Shown one piece after another: positions 33,601-41,144 of a stretch of 64,000 nucleotides of DNA (positions within the stretch are counted from its first letter, which is position 1; each line of letters opens with the position of its first letter). The position numbers and the translations under genes are program-made. Where the stretch lies: the NCBI RefSeq assembly GCF_001667885.1, contig NZ_LZJW01000147.1, positions 1 through 64,000 of the forward strand, in the 5' to 3' direction. Source of the DNA: Mycobacterium scrofulaceum (GTDB lineage: Bacteria > Actinomycetota > Actinomycetes > Mycobacteriales > Mycobacteriaceae). The notes beneath the pieces are model-generated. The model made no database searches, was not told where the DNA came from, and saw only the letters and a program-made list of their open reading frames with translations.

Positions 33601-33866
33601 CCGGTGAACTTGTCCACGGTGCCGCCGTAGCGGTGCACCACGTCGGTGCAGCGGTCGAACAGTTCGGCCATGATTTCACGAAGCCGCTCCGCGCCGACGG
33701 CCGCGGCGATGTCCATGGAATGCACGACGTCGGCGAACAGCACCGACACCTGCTTGTACTCCGCGTGGGCGGTGGGCTGGGCAACCGGTGAGCCACATTC
33801 GTGACAAAACCGAGCATTCTCGAGGAACTCGGTGCCGCACGCCTGGCACGCCGCTACGGCAGTCAT
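30693..33866 (-). CDS. Class III cyclase-AAA ATPase-TPR signalling protein
   Basis: A 1057-residue multidomain protein. An N-terminal zinc ribbon (Cys7, Cys10, Cys21, Cys24) is followed by a class III nucleotide cyclase domain (about 38-215) with metal Asp46 and Asp90 and Lys86 at the purine-specifying position. The transition-state NxxxR motif is altered: GEQVGMAQR has Gly in place of Asn, so activity is uncertain. A STAND/AAA-type ATPase follows (GPPGIGKTRLAD Walker A), then helical TPR-like repeats to the end. No LuxR HTH is seen. It ends 14 bp from cwsA (convergent) at the island's left edge and may regulate it. Confidence 0.85.
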   Translation of the reverse strand: MTAVAACQACGTEFLENARFCHECGSPVAQPTAHAEYKQVSVLFADVVHSMDIAAAVGAERLREIMAELFDRCTDVVHRYGGTVDKFTGDGIMAVFGAPVAMEDHAVRACLTALGVQEEIKRLAEDVRHRDGVDLQLRVGLNSGQVIAGEIGSGPFRYTAIGEQVGMAQRMESVAPPGGVMLSESTARLVQEAAVLADVEEVHVKGSNAPVLARRLLSLTGGPQRSRSLQGALVGRELEVSTVSGLLDRSMSGRGCVVCVAGPPGIGKTRLADEAIAMARDRGVEVSSVFCESHTSDVPFVVAARLLREIARITELDDEAARAQVRESVPEAADEDVLLLYDLMGIRDPETPPPTIHPDARRRRLTALINSLSLNRTQPVLYVIEDAHWIDEVSESLLSELLTVIPQTPSMVLITYRPEYRGALANVIGSQAISLTALSDSETAALLGELLGTDPSVAGIKALVAERAGGNPFFAQEIVRELAERGVLKGDRGGFTCATDPADVTVPASLQATIAARIDRLDPEAKQTLNAAAVIGSRFTPELLAAVGNAPALDALVSAELIDQVRFTPGAEFAFRHPLIRAVAYESQLKSDRAEMHRRLAGAIESREPESADQNAALIAEHLEAAGDLHDAYGWHMRAAKWATYRDIAAARLSWESATRIADALTADEPDLAAMCIAPRTMLCGIAWRLHVNNVGDRFDELRKLCSAAGDKASLAIAMAGLVVDHAFQDRVREASRLASEAIALIESIGDPTLTVGLSFTPIRAKMASGEWTEMLRLSQRVIDLADGDPAKGNFLFGSPLALAFAQRATARYALGLPGWQDDQQRGLAVAHGADSLSYVTVASYVYTAAIPAGALRPDDSVICEIEDALAIAERSGDNLQLGVAWLTLGLALLHRTTEADRDRGQKLLAEVREVFLRGGHFLCDLPMIDVYVARQAARRGEHDQAIPLMSAAVDHLAQGGQLLSWGILTTGVLVETLLDRGSDRDIADAEAAIERLANAPADQGLAIREIWLHRMRALLARARGEGKAYSRIRDRYRDMAKTLGFEGHTDWAEAMR

Positions 33867-33994
33867 CCGACCTCCGCCAATCCCGGCCCCCCGCGTTAGC
33901 TGTGGTGATCAAAGAATAGGCCGTTTGGCACGGGGCGAGGCAGTGTTGGCTTCACTCTGGGCGACGCCGGCATGAAGTCTCGAGACGAGTTGAA

Positions 33995-34774
33995 TCAATT
34001 CTTGGCGAAGCAGAACAACCGGTACGAAGCCTCGCCGTTCTCCAGGCGACGGTAAATCAATGAACCGCGGCCCCCTGCATAGTCTTCGGCGATGCCACGG
34101 AGAAATGGGATGTTGGGCAGACGCCGAGTGATCTGGTCGAACAACCGATTTTGCTCCAGCCCACGCATGACCTCAGCGTTGATCGGCGTCTCAGAGATCC
34201 GCCGCATGGAGATGCCGGCCAGGTCGGATTCCCACGTGGCGATTTCGTCTGCATAGCGGATATCCGCGTACAAGAAATGCCCTCCCGGCCGCAGAACACG
34301 TTCCACTTCGGCGAAGAACCGGCGAACGTTGCGGTAGTTGATCGCGGCTTCGACGTTGATCACGGCATCGAAGGACGCCGCGGGGAAGGGCAGGCTTTCG
34401 GCGTTGCCCTGCACGAACTTCAGTCCCGGCAGGCTATGCCTCTTTCGGCAGAACTCTATTCCGACCGTATTGAGATCCAACCCCGTGTAAGAGGCGGGGC
34501 GCAGAGTGCGCATCAGATACGAGGCGCCGCCACCATGGCCACAACTGACTTCCAGCACGTCCTTGCCGGTCAGATCCACCTGGGTCGCCGTGCGGTGATA
34601 GAGCTGGATGGGAAACCGATCCGGCTCATCGGCCGCTGCCAGCGGCAGGGCAAGCGGCGGTTCCTCCTCGTATCCGTAGTTGAGGAAAACAACGTCGTCC
34701 CTCGTGAGGAGGCGGCTGAGAATCCGGTAGCCATACTTGAAGCGCAAATCCAATAGCGTCACCAAGATTGGCAT
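33995..34774 (-). CDS. Glycolipid O-methyltransferase (Rv2952/Rv1523-like)
   Basis: A 259-residue SAM-dependent methyltransferase. The motif I region VLEVSCGHGGGASYLMRTL, LYHRTATQVDL before it, and later NVEAAINY and RVLRPGG closely follow the family that O-methylates phthiotriol and phenolphthiotriol dimycocerosates (Rv2952) and sugar hydroxyls of mycobacterial glycolipids. The ATG at 34774 gives family length; longer frames up to 34951 would run across the start of the divergent fadD gene. Target here (sugar or lipid hydroxyl) is unknown. Confidence 0.85.
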   Translation of the reverse strand: MPILVTLLDLRFKYGYRILSRLLTRDDVVFLNYGYEEEPPLALPLAAADEPDRFPIQLYHRTATQVDLTGKDVLEVSCGHGGGASYLMRTLRPASYTGLDLNTVGIEFCRKRHSLPGLKFVQGNAESLPFPAASFDAVINVEAAINYRNVRRFFAEVERVLRPGGHFLYADIRYADEIATWESDLAGISMRRISETPINAEVMRGLEQNRLFDQITRRLPNIPFLRGIAEDYAGGRGSLIYRRLENGEASYRLFCFAKN

Positions 34775-34880
34775 GTTATTCAGCCGGCTGATGATGTCTT
34801 CTATGGGCGTACGCTGCAGCCGCCCGCCGTCTCCGGCACAATACCGGCGCCGCGATAATGGCCCGGGTAGCCTGACGCCC

Positions 34881-36599
34881 ATGCTTAAGTGTCCCATTCC
34901 GACACTGCTGCGCGAACGCGCCAGTCTGCAGCCCAATCGGACGGCGTTCACGTTTATGGATTACGAGCGGGATCGCAACGGTATCGCCGAAAGCGTGACA
35001 TGGTCGCAGCTGTACCGAAGAGTGCTCAGCCTCGCACCTGAGTTGCGCGTTCACGGAACCCCGGGCGACCGTGCCGTGATACTCGCGCCTCAGGGATTGG
35101 ACTACATCGCCGCGTTCCTCGCCGCATTACAGGCCGGGCTCATTGCGGTTCCACTCGGTGGGGCCAGCGACGAACGTGTCGGTGCGGTACTGGAAGACAC
35201 CGCACCCTCCGTGGTTCTCACGACGTCGTCTGCCGCAGACGATGTCGCGCGGTACGTCGAGTCGGGGGCCGGAGACTCTGTTCCGTCGATCGTCGCCGTT
35301 GATGCGCCGGCCGAGAAGCCGACGAACGCGCGGCGCGCGCGGGTCGACGACTCCATCGACACGGTCTATCTGCAATACACGTCCGGGTCGACGCGCACCC
35401 CGGTCGGAGTGATGGTCTCCGACAAGAACATCCTGGCCAATTTCGAGCAGATCAACGCGGCGTTCTTCGGCGACCACGGCGGCGTTGCCCCGCCGGACAC
35501 CACGGTGGTCTCCTGGCTGCCCTTCTACCACGACATGGGTCTGCATCTCGGGATCATCTTTCCGGTGCTGACGGGTTTCCACACCGTGCTCACGACTCCG
35601 GTCGCGTTCCTGCAGCGGCCGGCTCGGTGGATGCAGCTGCTGGCCAGCAACAGTCACGTACTTTCGGCAGGACCCAATTTCGCCTTCGAGCTGGCCGCGA
35701 GGAAGACATGGGACGACGACCTGGCCGGACTCGACCTCGGAAACGTGCTGAGCATCCTCAACGGCAGCGAGCGAGTCCAGCCCGCGACGTTGCGGCGGTT
35801 CAGCGAGCGGTTCGCCCCGTTCAACCTTCGGGACCGGGTATTGCGGCCCTCATATGGAATGGCCGAGGCAACGTTGTACGTCGCGACCCGCGAAGCGGGC
35901 CAATCACCGCGAGTCGTGCATTTTGACTCCGAAGAACTGACCGCGGGCTGCGCGAAGCGATGTGCGAGCGGGGGCGGTACCGCACTGGTCAGTTATGGAG
36001 CACCGCGCTCACCCCTGGTGCGCATCGTCAATCCGGCGACAAGTGTCGAATGTCCGGCGGGAACGACCGGTGAAATCTGGGTGCATGGGCACAACGTCGC
36101 TTCGGGTTACTGGCAGAAACCACAGGAGTCTGAAAACACTTTCCGCGCAACGCTTGTCGACCCGACGGCCGGCACGCCCGACGGGCCTTGGCTGCGGACC
36201 GGGGATATGGGGTTCCTCGCCGACGGCGAACTGTTCATCATCGGCCGTATCAAGGATCTGTTGATCGTCTACGGGCGCAACCACTCGCCCGACGACCTTG
36301 AGGCGACGATCCAAACCATCGCGCCGGGACGGTGCGCCGCAATCTCGGTTCCCGACGAGGGCGCCGAAAAACTGGTCGCGATCATCGAGTTCAAGAACCG
36401 CAGCGACTCCAGCGAAGACGCTTTTGATGTCGTCAAACGCAAAGTCACTTCTGCGATATCCACCGTGCACGGACTGAGTGTGGCCGATCTGGTGGTGGTA
36501 GCTCCCGGTTCGATCCCGATCACCACCAGCGGCAAAGTCCGAAGAGCGGCCTGTGTCGAGCGCTACCGACAGAATCAGTTCGCCCGGTTGGATGCTTAG
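34881..36599 (+). CDS. Fatty acyl-AMP ligase (FadD/FAAL family)
   Basis: A 572-residue adenylate-forming enzyme. The ATP-binding P-loop is YTSGSTRTPVGVM, the A5/A8 regions are YGMAEATLYVA and RTGDMGFLADGELFIIGRIKDLLIVYGRN, and the C-terminal catalytic Lys is in TTSGKVRR. The sequence resembles FadD23/FadD28-type fatty acyl-AMP ligases, which load a starter fatty acid onto a partner PKS without CoA. The ATG at 34881 is preferred over the in-frame 34737, which overlaps the divergent methyltransferase. It likely primes the Pks2-like synthase of the island. Confidence 0.9.
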   Translation: MLKCPIPTLLRERASLQPNRTAFTFMDYERDRNGIAESVTWSQLYRRVLSLAPELRVHGTPGDRAVILAPQGLDYIAAFLAALQAGLIAVPLGGASDERVGAVLEDTAPSVVLTTSSAADDVARYVESGAGDSVPSIVAVDAPAEKPTNARRARVDDSIDTVYLQYTSGSTRTPVGVMVSDKNILANFEQINAAFFGDHGGVAPPDTTVVSWLPFYHDMGLHLGIIFPVLTGFHTVLTTPVAFLQRPARWMQLLASNSHVLSAGPNFAFELAARKTWDDDLAGLDLGNVLSILNGSERVQPATLRRFSERFAPFNLRDRVLRPSYGMAEATLYVATREAGQSPRVVHFDSEELTAGCAKRCASGGGTALVSYGAPRSPLVRIVNPATSVECPAGTTGEIWVHGHNVASGYWQKPQESENTFRATLVDPTAGTPDGPWLRTGDMGFLADGELFIIGRIKDLLIVYGRNHSPDDLEATIQTIAPGRCAAISVPDEGAEKLVAIIEFKNRSDSSEDAFDVVKRKVTSAISTVHGLSVADLVVVAPGSIPITTSGKVRRAACVERYRQNQFARLDA

Positions 36600-36657
36600 C
36601 GCCGGCTTCCGGCTGCGTCAGGTCGACTGAGCACTCACCAGAGGTCACGGGGTCGCG

Positions 36658-37686
36658 ATGAAACTTTCGGAACTGCTGCGGACCGAGGCAGACGGTGCGG
36701 CGGATTCGATACGTTACCGGCTGGGCGGCAACGCTTTCCGATTCCTGTGCGAGACCCACCTGGAGCTTCCGCCGAATCCTCCACCCGGCCACCGTACGCT
36801 TGTGTTGTTCGCCCACTTCGATCCCCAGGGCATCGTCGATCCATACGTCGCCTATTACCTGAAGGCGTTGCGGGAGCAGGACGCGACCATCGTCTTCGTG
36901 TCCGGCTCGCCCACTCTCACACCGGAGTCGGTGGCCTCCATCTGTTCTCTTTGCGCCGGCATCTACACCCGCCGCACACTTTCCTACGACTTCGGCTCGT
37001 GGCACCTCGCGTGGTGCATTCTCACGCGCCGCGGGTGGTCGCTCGATCAGTTCGACCGGTTTCTGGTCGCCAACGACAGCGTGTACGGCCCGCTCTTTCC
37101 CCTCGAAAACATGTGGGACGAGTTTCAGGGCGCCGACATGTATGGCGCGGTCGAGAACACCCAGATGATTCCCCACCTCCAATCTTTCTTCCTGGCTTGG
37201 GATCTCAATCCGCTCACCCGCCCGTTTCTGGAGGATTTCTGGAACGGCTTCCGCTACGTGGTTCACAAGGGGGCGGTCATCTGGCGGTACGAGGTCGGCG
37301 TGTCCACGCGTGCCCGTAAGGCGGGGCTCGTCCTTCACCCGTTCGTCTCCGCTGACGCCATCGAATTCACCTATGGCCGCTCATCAGCCCGTCCGTGGGC
37401 CGGTAGACGCTCCGGCCGTAATAACGGCACGCTGCACTTCTGGGATGGACTGATCAAGGACTTCCGCTTTCCCTTTCTCAAGACGAACCTGGCGCGCTAC
37501 GACATGCCGTGGCACGCGTCCATGGCGGACCTGCGCGATGTCATCGAGCGACACACGAACTATCCCTTCCAGCTCATCCAATCGAACGTGGACCGGCTCG
37601 GCCGCAGAGCGCCATCCCTGGTTAGCGGCTATGCCCGGCCGATGACCGGGTGGACTCGGGCCGGGCGCACCGGGACCTCCGCCTGA
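36658..37686 (+). CDS. RgpF-like rhamnan/glycan synthesis protein
   Basis: A 342-residue protein of the RgpF (rhamnan synthesis F) family. Typical blocks are VLFAHFDPQGIVDPYVAYYL, RTLSYDFGSWHLAW (the YDFG motif), FLVANDSVYGPLFPL (NDS-x-YGP) and FHHP-like HPFVSADAIE. Proteins of this family add rhamnose or related sugars to surface glycans, and occur in mycobacterial lipooligosaccharide and GPL-type clusters. It follows the FAAL gene by 58 bp in the same direction. The donor and acceptor sugars are unknown. Confidence 0.82.
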   Translation: MKLSELLRTEADGAADSIRYRLGGNAFRFLCETHLELPPNPPPGHRTLVLFAHFDPQGIVDPYVAYYLKALREQDATIVFVSGSPTLTPESVASICSLCAGIYTRRTLSYDFGSWHLAWCILTRRGWSLDQFDRFLVANDSVYGPLFPLENMWDEFQGADMYGAVENTQMIPHLQSFFLAWDLNPLTRPFLEDFWNGFRYVVHKGAVIWRYEVGVSTRARKAGLVLHPFVSADAIEFTYGRSSARPWAGRRSGRNNGTLHFWDGLIKDFRFPFLKTNLARYDMPWHASMADLRDVIERHTNYPFQLIQSNVDRLGRRAPSLVSGYARPMTGWTRAGRTGTSA

Positions 37687-37712
37687 GCGGGATTCGAAAC
37701 GAAACGAGCGGC

Positions 37713-38414
37713 TCAGAGGCTGCTGATACCCGCGGCCAACAGCATGAATCCGGCGAGGGCGGGCGCGGCGATCAGAAGCCGACGACGGTGAATGGCGAAC
37801 CACCTTTGCAGCTGGACCATCGCCAGCTGCGTCTGGGCCGGCGCGAGAAGATAACTGAAGAGGGGCACCTCGACGAGGGCGAGCACCACGACGGTGAATA
37901 TCACGACTGCGCTGAGTTGAGCGCCGATGGCCGCTTTCGAGGAGACGATGATGACGAGGACCACGAGATAGTCAGCCAGTGGCATGGTCGTCACCAGTCC
38001 GATCCCAAACGCCACCCACGGATTTCCGCCTTGCAACGCGTGACGGACGCGGGCCATGATCCGGGCGGCCGCGGTCGGTCGGGGCGGTTGCGGGGCGAGA
38101 GACGGCGGGGCGCCGCGGTACGCCCATACCCCCGTCGCGATCACCAACGCAAGCACGCCGATCGCGATCTGAAAGTAGGCGCCCGTGAAGCGCATGACCG
38201 TGGTTCGCGCATGTTCCATGACCATCGGTGGCGAATCCCGCAGGAGGACAAAGGCGGCGACGCCCGGCACTAGGCCCGCTGTCAGTCCGCCCCCCCAGTA
38301 GGCAAGAAGGTTGTGCCGGGGCCGTGGGCGTGACATCAAGATTCCGCCGATGACCAGGCGGGTCGGGTCGAGCGAGAGCCAGAGCGCGATCGGCAGCACG
38401 GTTCCCCACATCAT
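37713..38414 (-). CDS. Gap/Sap family membrane protein (glycolipid-addressing type)
   Basis: A 233-residue protein with about six membrane helices and the family opening MWGTVLPIALWLSLDPTRLVIGGILMSRPRP. It belongs to the GAP/Sap (SfLAP-like) family, whose members are needed for surface display of glycopeptidolipids (Gap) and for sulfolipid addressing (Sap). Its role here is probably export or topological delivery of the island's lipid, perhaps in place of, or together with, an MmpL. It overlaps the glycosyltransferase gene by 4 bp (ATGA at 38411-38414). Confidence 0.85.
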   Translation of the reverse strand: MMWGTVLPIALWLSLDPTRLVIGGILMSRPRPRHNLLAYWGGGLTAGLVPGVAAFVLLRDSPPMVMEHARTTVMRFTGAYFQIAIGVLALVIATGVWAYRGAPPSLAPQPPRPTAAARIMARVRHALQGGNPWVAFGIGLVTTMPLADYLVVLVIIVSSKAAIGAQLSAVVIFTVVVLALVEVPLFSYLLAPAQTQLAMVQLQRWFAIHRRRLLIAAPALAGFMLLAAGISSL

Positions 38415-39667
38415 TCGACACGCTCCCCGCAGGCGGCAGCCTCCAAGAGATCGGCTGCCGCAGCGACGCTTTCGGCAGGCCCGGTCATGCGGCCGGCGAA
38501 TTCACGGGCCCGGGCGGCGTATCGCGGCGCAAGGACTTCGCGGAGATTCCCGACGAGCGATTCGACGGTGGTGCTCACCAGGCGCTGCGCGCGGCCCACT
38601 CGCATCCGGGTGACCTGCGCCGCCCACAGCGGTTGCTCGGCCACGTCCCAGAGGATCACCATGGGAATTCCTGCCCGCAGACCGGCGGCCGTGGTGCCCC
38701 CGCCGCCGTGGTGAACGATGGCGCGGCAAAGTGGCAGGGTGGCGGTGTAATTCAGCGAGCCCACCAGGCGTATTTGGTCGGACCGCCACGCGCATCGTGG
38801 GCTGTGATCGCCGGAATAGATCAAGGCCCGTTGGCCCAGGTCCGCGCACGCCGCGGCGATCATGGCGATCGTGTCGGCGGGCGACCGGACCGGTGTGCTG
38901 CCGAACCCGAAGTAGATGGGGGGCGGTCCGGCGGTGGCCCAGACAGCCACCTCACCGTCTTCATGCGTCGGTAAATCCATCGTCAGCGCGCCGACGAACG
39001 GTCGCCGGCCGTTCCATTCGTTCGCCAGGCCCGGAAAACACGCCTCGTCGTAGGCCTGGATTTCGAGTGCTCCGCGTTGCGCCATCCGTTGCGCCGCGGG
39101 GGCCGCTGCCCGCGGTAGGCCGAGCTGACGGCGCTGCGCGTCATCGACCTCCTTGGTGATACGCCAGTAGAGCCACCACGCCGTCCTCAATGCAGAGCGG
39201 ACCAGGCGAGGCGGCGATGGGATCGACGGAAGAGCCAGCTGGCCATTGACGCAGATCGGCATGTGGTGGAGTGCTGCCACCGGAATGTCGTAGTACTCCG
39301 CCACATTGGCGACGACCCAGTGGTACGTCTGGCCGGTCACCAACAGGTCGGCCCCGTCCGCCGCCGATGTCAGCGTGGTGTTCATCTGCTCCCAGCCCTC
39401 GATGAAGAGATCCTTACCCGCGCGGACGAAGTTGATCGGGTTTTGCGGCTTGAAGGCGTGGTGATGAAAATCCGCGAGCGCTCTGACTTGCTCCCGCGAA
39501 TCCGGCCCATACCCGACCGCGGCCAGCCCGGCCGACTCCACGAAGCCAACCAGGTTGGGCGGTGCCGCCATGCACACTTCGTGTCCCCGCCGCATCAACT
39601 CGAGGCCGACAGCGGCGCAGGGCTCGACATCGCCGCGAGTTCCGTGGGCCGCCAAGACAACTTTCAT
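38411..39667 (-). CDS. GT1-type glycosyltransferase (mycobacterial Rv1524/Rv1526c-like)
   Basis: A 418-residue glycosyltransferase of family 1 with GT-B fold. N-terminal MKVVLAAHGTRGDVEPCAAVGLELMRRG and C-terminal nucleotide-sugar-binding region IVHHGGGGTTAAGLRAGIPMVILW match the mycobacterial glycolipid enzymes Rv1524, Rv1526c and Rv2962c. The ATG at 39667 gives typical length; an upstream start at 39727 overlaps papA. It lies 10 bp after the papA stop, and overlaps the Gap-like gene downstream. The sugar donor is unknown. Confidence 0.88.
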   Translation of the reverse strand: MKVVLAAHGTRGDVEPCAAVGLELMRRGHEVCMAAPPNLVGFVESAGLAAVGYGPDSREQVRALADFHHHAFKPQNPINFVRAGKDLFIEGWEQMNTTLTSAADGADLLVTGQTYHWVVANVAEYYDIPVAALHHMPICVNGQLALPSIPSPPRLVRSALRTAWWLYWRITKEVDDAQRRQLGLPRAAAPAAQRMAQRGALEIQAYDEACFPGLANEWNGRRPFVGALTMDLPTHEDGEVAVWATAGPPPIYFGFGSTPVRSPADTIAMIAAACADLGQRALIYSGDHSPRCAWRSDQIRLVGSLNYTATLPLCRAIVHHGGGGTTAAGLRAGIPMVILWDVAEQPLWAAQVTRMRVGRAQRLVSTTVESLVGNLREVLAPRYAARAREFAGRMTGPAESVAAAADLLEAAACGERVE

Positions 39668-39677
39668 CGCCGGCCCG

Positions 39678-41144
39678 TCAGTCGTCGTCCGCGTAGGCAA
39701 GATCCGTGACTTCGGTCCTTGCCGCACTCGGACCGCGGCCCTCCAAGACGCGCTTGAATACTCCTGTCAGCGCACTCAGAAATCGGGTCACGGAGTCCCT
39801 GGCCACCGGGTTGTTCGGGAAATTCACCCAGATCGAGACTTCATCGAAGAGACGGATCACCGAGATGTACAGATGCGCCGGATCCCTTGGATCGCAGTAG
39901 ATTTTGACGTTTGCGTTCTTCATGTGGGAAGCGACGGTGGCCGAAAAGGGCGGCAGCCCGGCGTCCATGTAGTTGACCATGGTGCAATTCGGCCCCCACT
40001 GCTTGAGCCAGGGCGCCAACTTCAGTACGTCGTTGAACGAGACATTCGCGAGATCCAGATTCGAATCGAAGGACGCCTGCGCGGCGCGCGCCGTCGCGGC
40101 AAAAGATGCCGGTTCCACGGGCACGGTGAACGGGACTACGCCGGTGAACCAGCCCATGGTCGAGAACTCCGCCAGTGTCCTGCGTTTGTCGATCGGCGCG
40201 AGCCCGTAATACGTTGTCGCTCCAGTTAACTCGTATTGCGCGAGCGCCACACAGGCGAACAAGCCACCGCTGATGCGCGCGGTCGCGCGGATGCAGAGCG
40301 ACTCGAACGCGGCGGTCTGTTCCTGGTCCATCAGCCGCTGGACCGCCAGGTCACCGCCGGAAGGCACGGACAAGTCGCCCAGCGGCAGCGGAAAGTCCGG
40401 CAGTGTTCCGCCGTTTTGTTCGGCGAATTCGATCCACTTCCGCACCTGGGGAGAAGACGCCGTCAGCGTGGCCAGGTGTTGCTTCTCTCGCATGCAGAAA
40501 TCATCGTGACTGGCCGTGGGCGGCGACGCACCGAGCGCGCCCCCGGTAATCAGGACGCGGTAGTTCATCAAGATTTCCGTGTACAACCCCGAGATGATTG
40601 TCGGGTCGCAGTGCACGTGGTCGACGATCGCGAAGAACGTGAAGTGGTCCGCGCGCTGGATGATGCCGAACCTGAAGCAATCCCATTGCAGCGGGTCGGG
40701 GGTGGACAGCACGAACTGACGCCACTCGGTCGGAGTCATCGTGTCCCGCCGGACCGGAACGAACTCGATAGCAGCGGGATCATCGATGGTGTGCCGCACA
40801 ATGCATTCCGCGTCTTCGAACGCGAACCAACTGTGATAGGTCTTGTGTCGGCGCAGGTGTGCATTGATGACGTAGCTCATGGCACGGACGTCGCACCGGC
40901 CGGGTTCGTCGCCGCACCCGATGACCAGCCGGGCATAGTCGAGTCCGCGTGCCGCGTAGCGGGAAAACCCGCGCAGGTGGGCTTCCTGCATGGCGCTCAG
41001 CGGCACAGCGCTTATCGGAGCACGACGGGCTTTCTCGAGGGAGGCCGGTGATGCTTCCCAAGACACGATTCTGCCCCGCTCCGGCACCCAGTCGTTAACC
41101 GTTCCCACGAACAGCCCACGCGCTGGCCCCGCACCTATGAACAC
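39678..41144 (-). CDS. PapA-type polyketide-associated acyltransferase
   Basis: A 488-residue acyltransferase. The catalytic HX3D sits in IVDHVHCDPTI (H-V-H-C-D), the position of PapA1/PapA2/PapA3. Family blocks AMSYVINAHLRRHKTYHSWF, QWDCFRFGIIQRADHFTFF and GWFTGVVPFTVPV are close to the PapA1/PapA3 enzymes that acylate trehalose or sulfotrehalose. The GTG at 41144 follows GGAAGGGGGAAGG and overlaps the pks stop by 10 bp; a start at 41174 is possible. Its product probably transfers the Pks-made chain to a sugar acceptor. Confidence 0.88.
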   Translation of the reverse strand: MFIGAGPARGLFVGTVNDWVPERGRIVSWEASPASLEKARRAPISAVPLSAMQEAHLRGFSRYAARGLDYARLVIGCGDEPGRCDVRAMSYVINAHLRRHKTYHSWFAFEDAECIVRHTIDDPAAIEFVPVRRDTMTPTEWRQFVLSTPDPLQWDCFRFGIIQRADHFTFFAIVDHVHCDPTIISGLYTEILMNYRVLITGGALGASPPTASHDDFCMREKQHLATLTASSPQVRKWIEFAEQNGGTLPDFPLPLGDLSVPSGGDLAVQRLMDQEQTAAFESLCIRATARISGGLFACVALAQYELTGATTYYGLAPIDKRRTLAEFSTMGWFTGVVPFTVPVEPASFAATARAAQASFDSNLDLANVSFNDVLKLAPWLKQWGPNCTMVNYMDAGLPPFSATVASHMKNANVKIYCDPRDPAHLYISVIRLFDEVSIWVNFPNNPVARDSVTRFLSALTGVFKRVLEGRGPSAARTEVTDLAYADDD

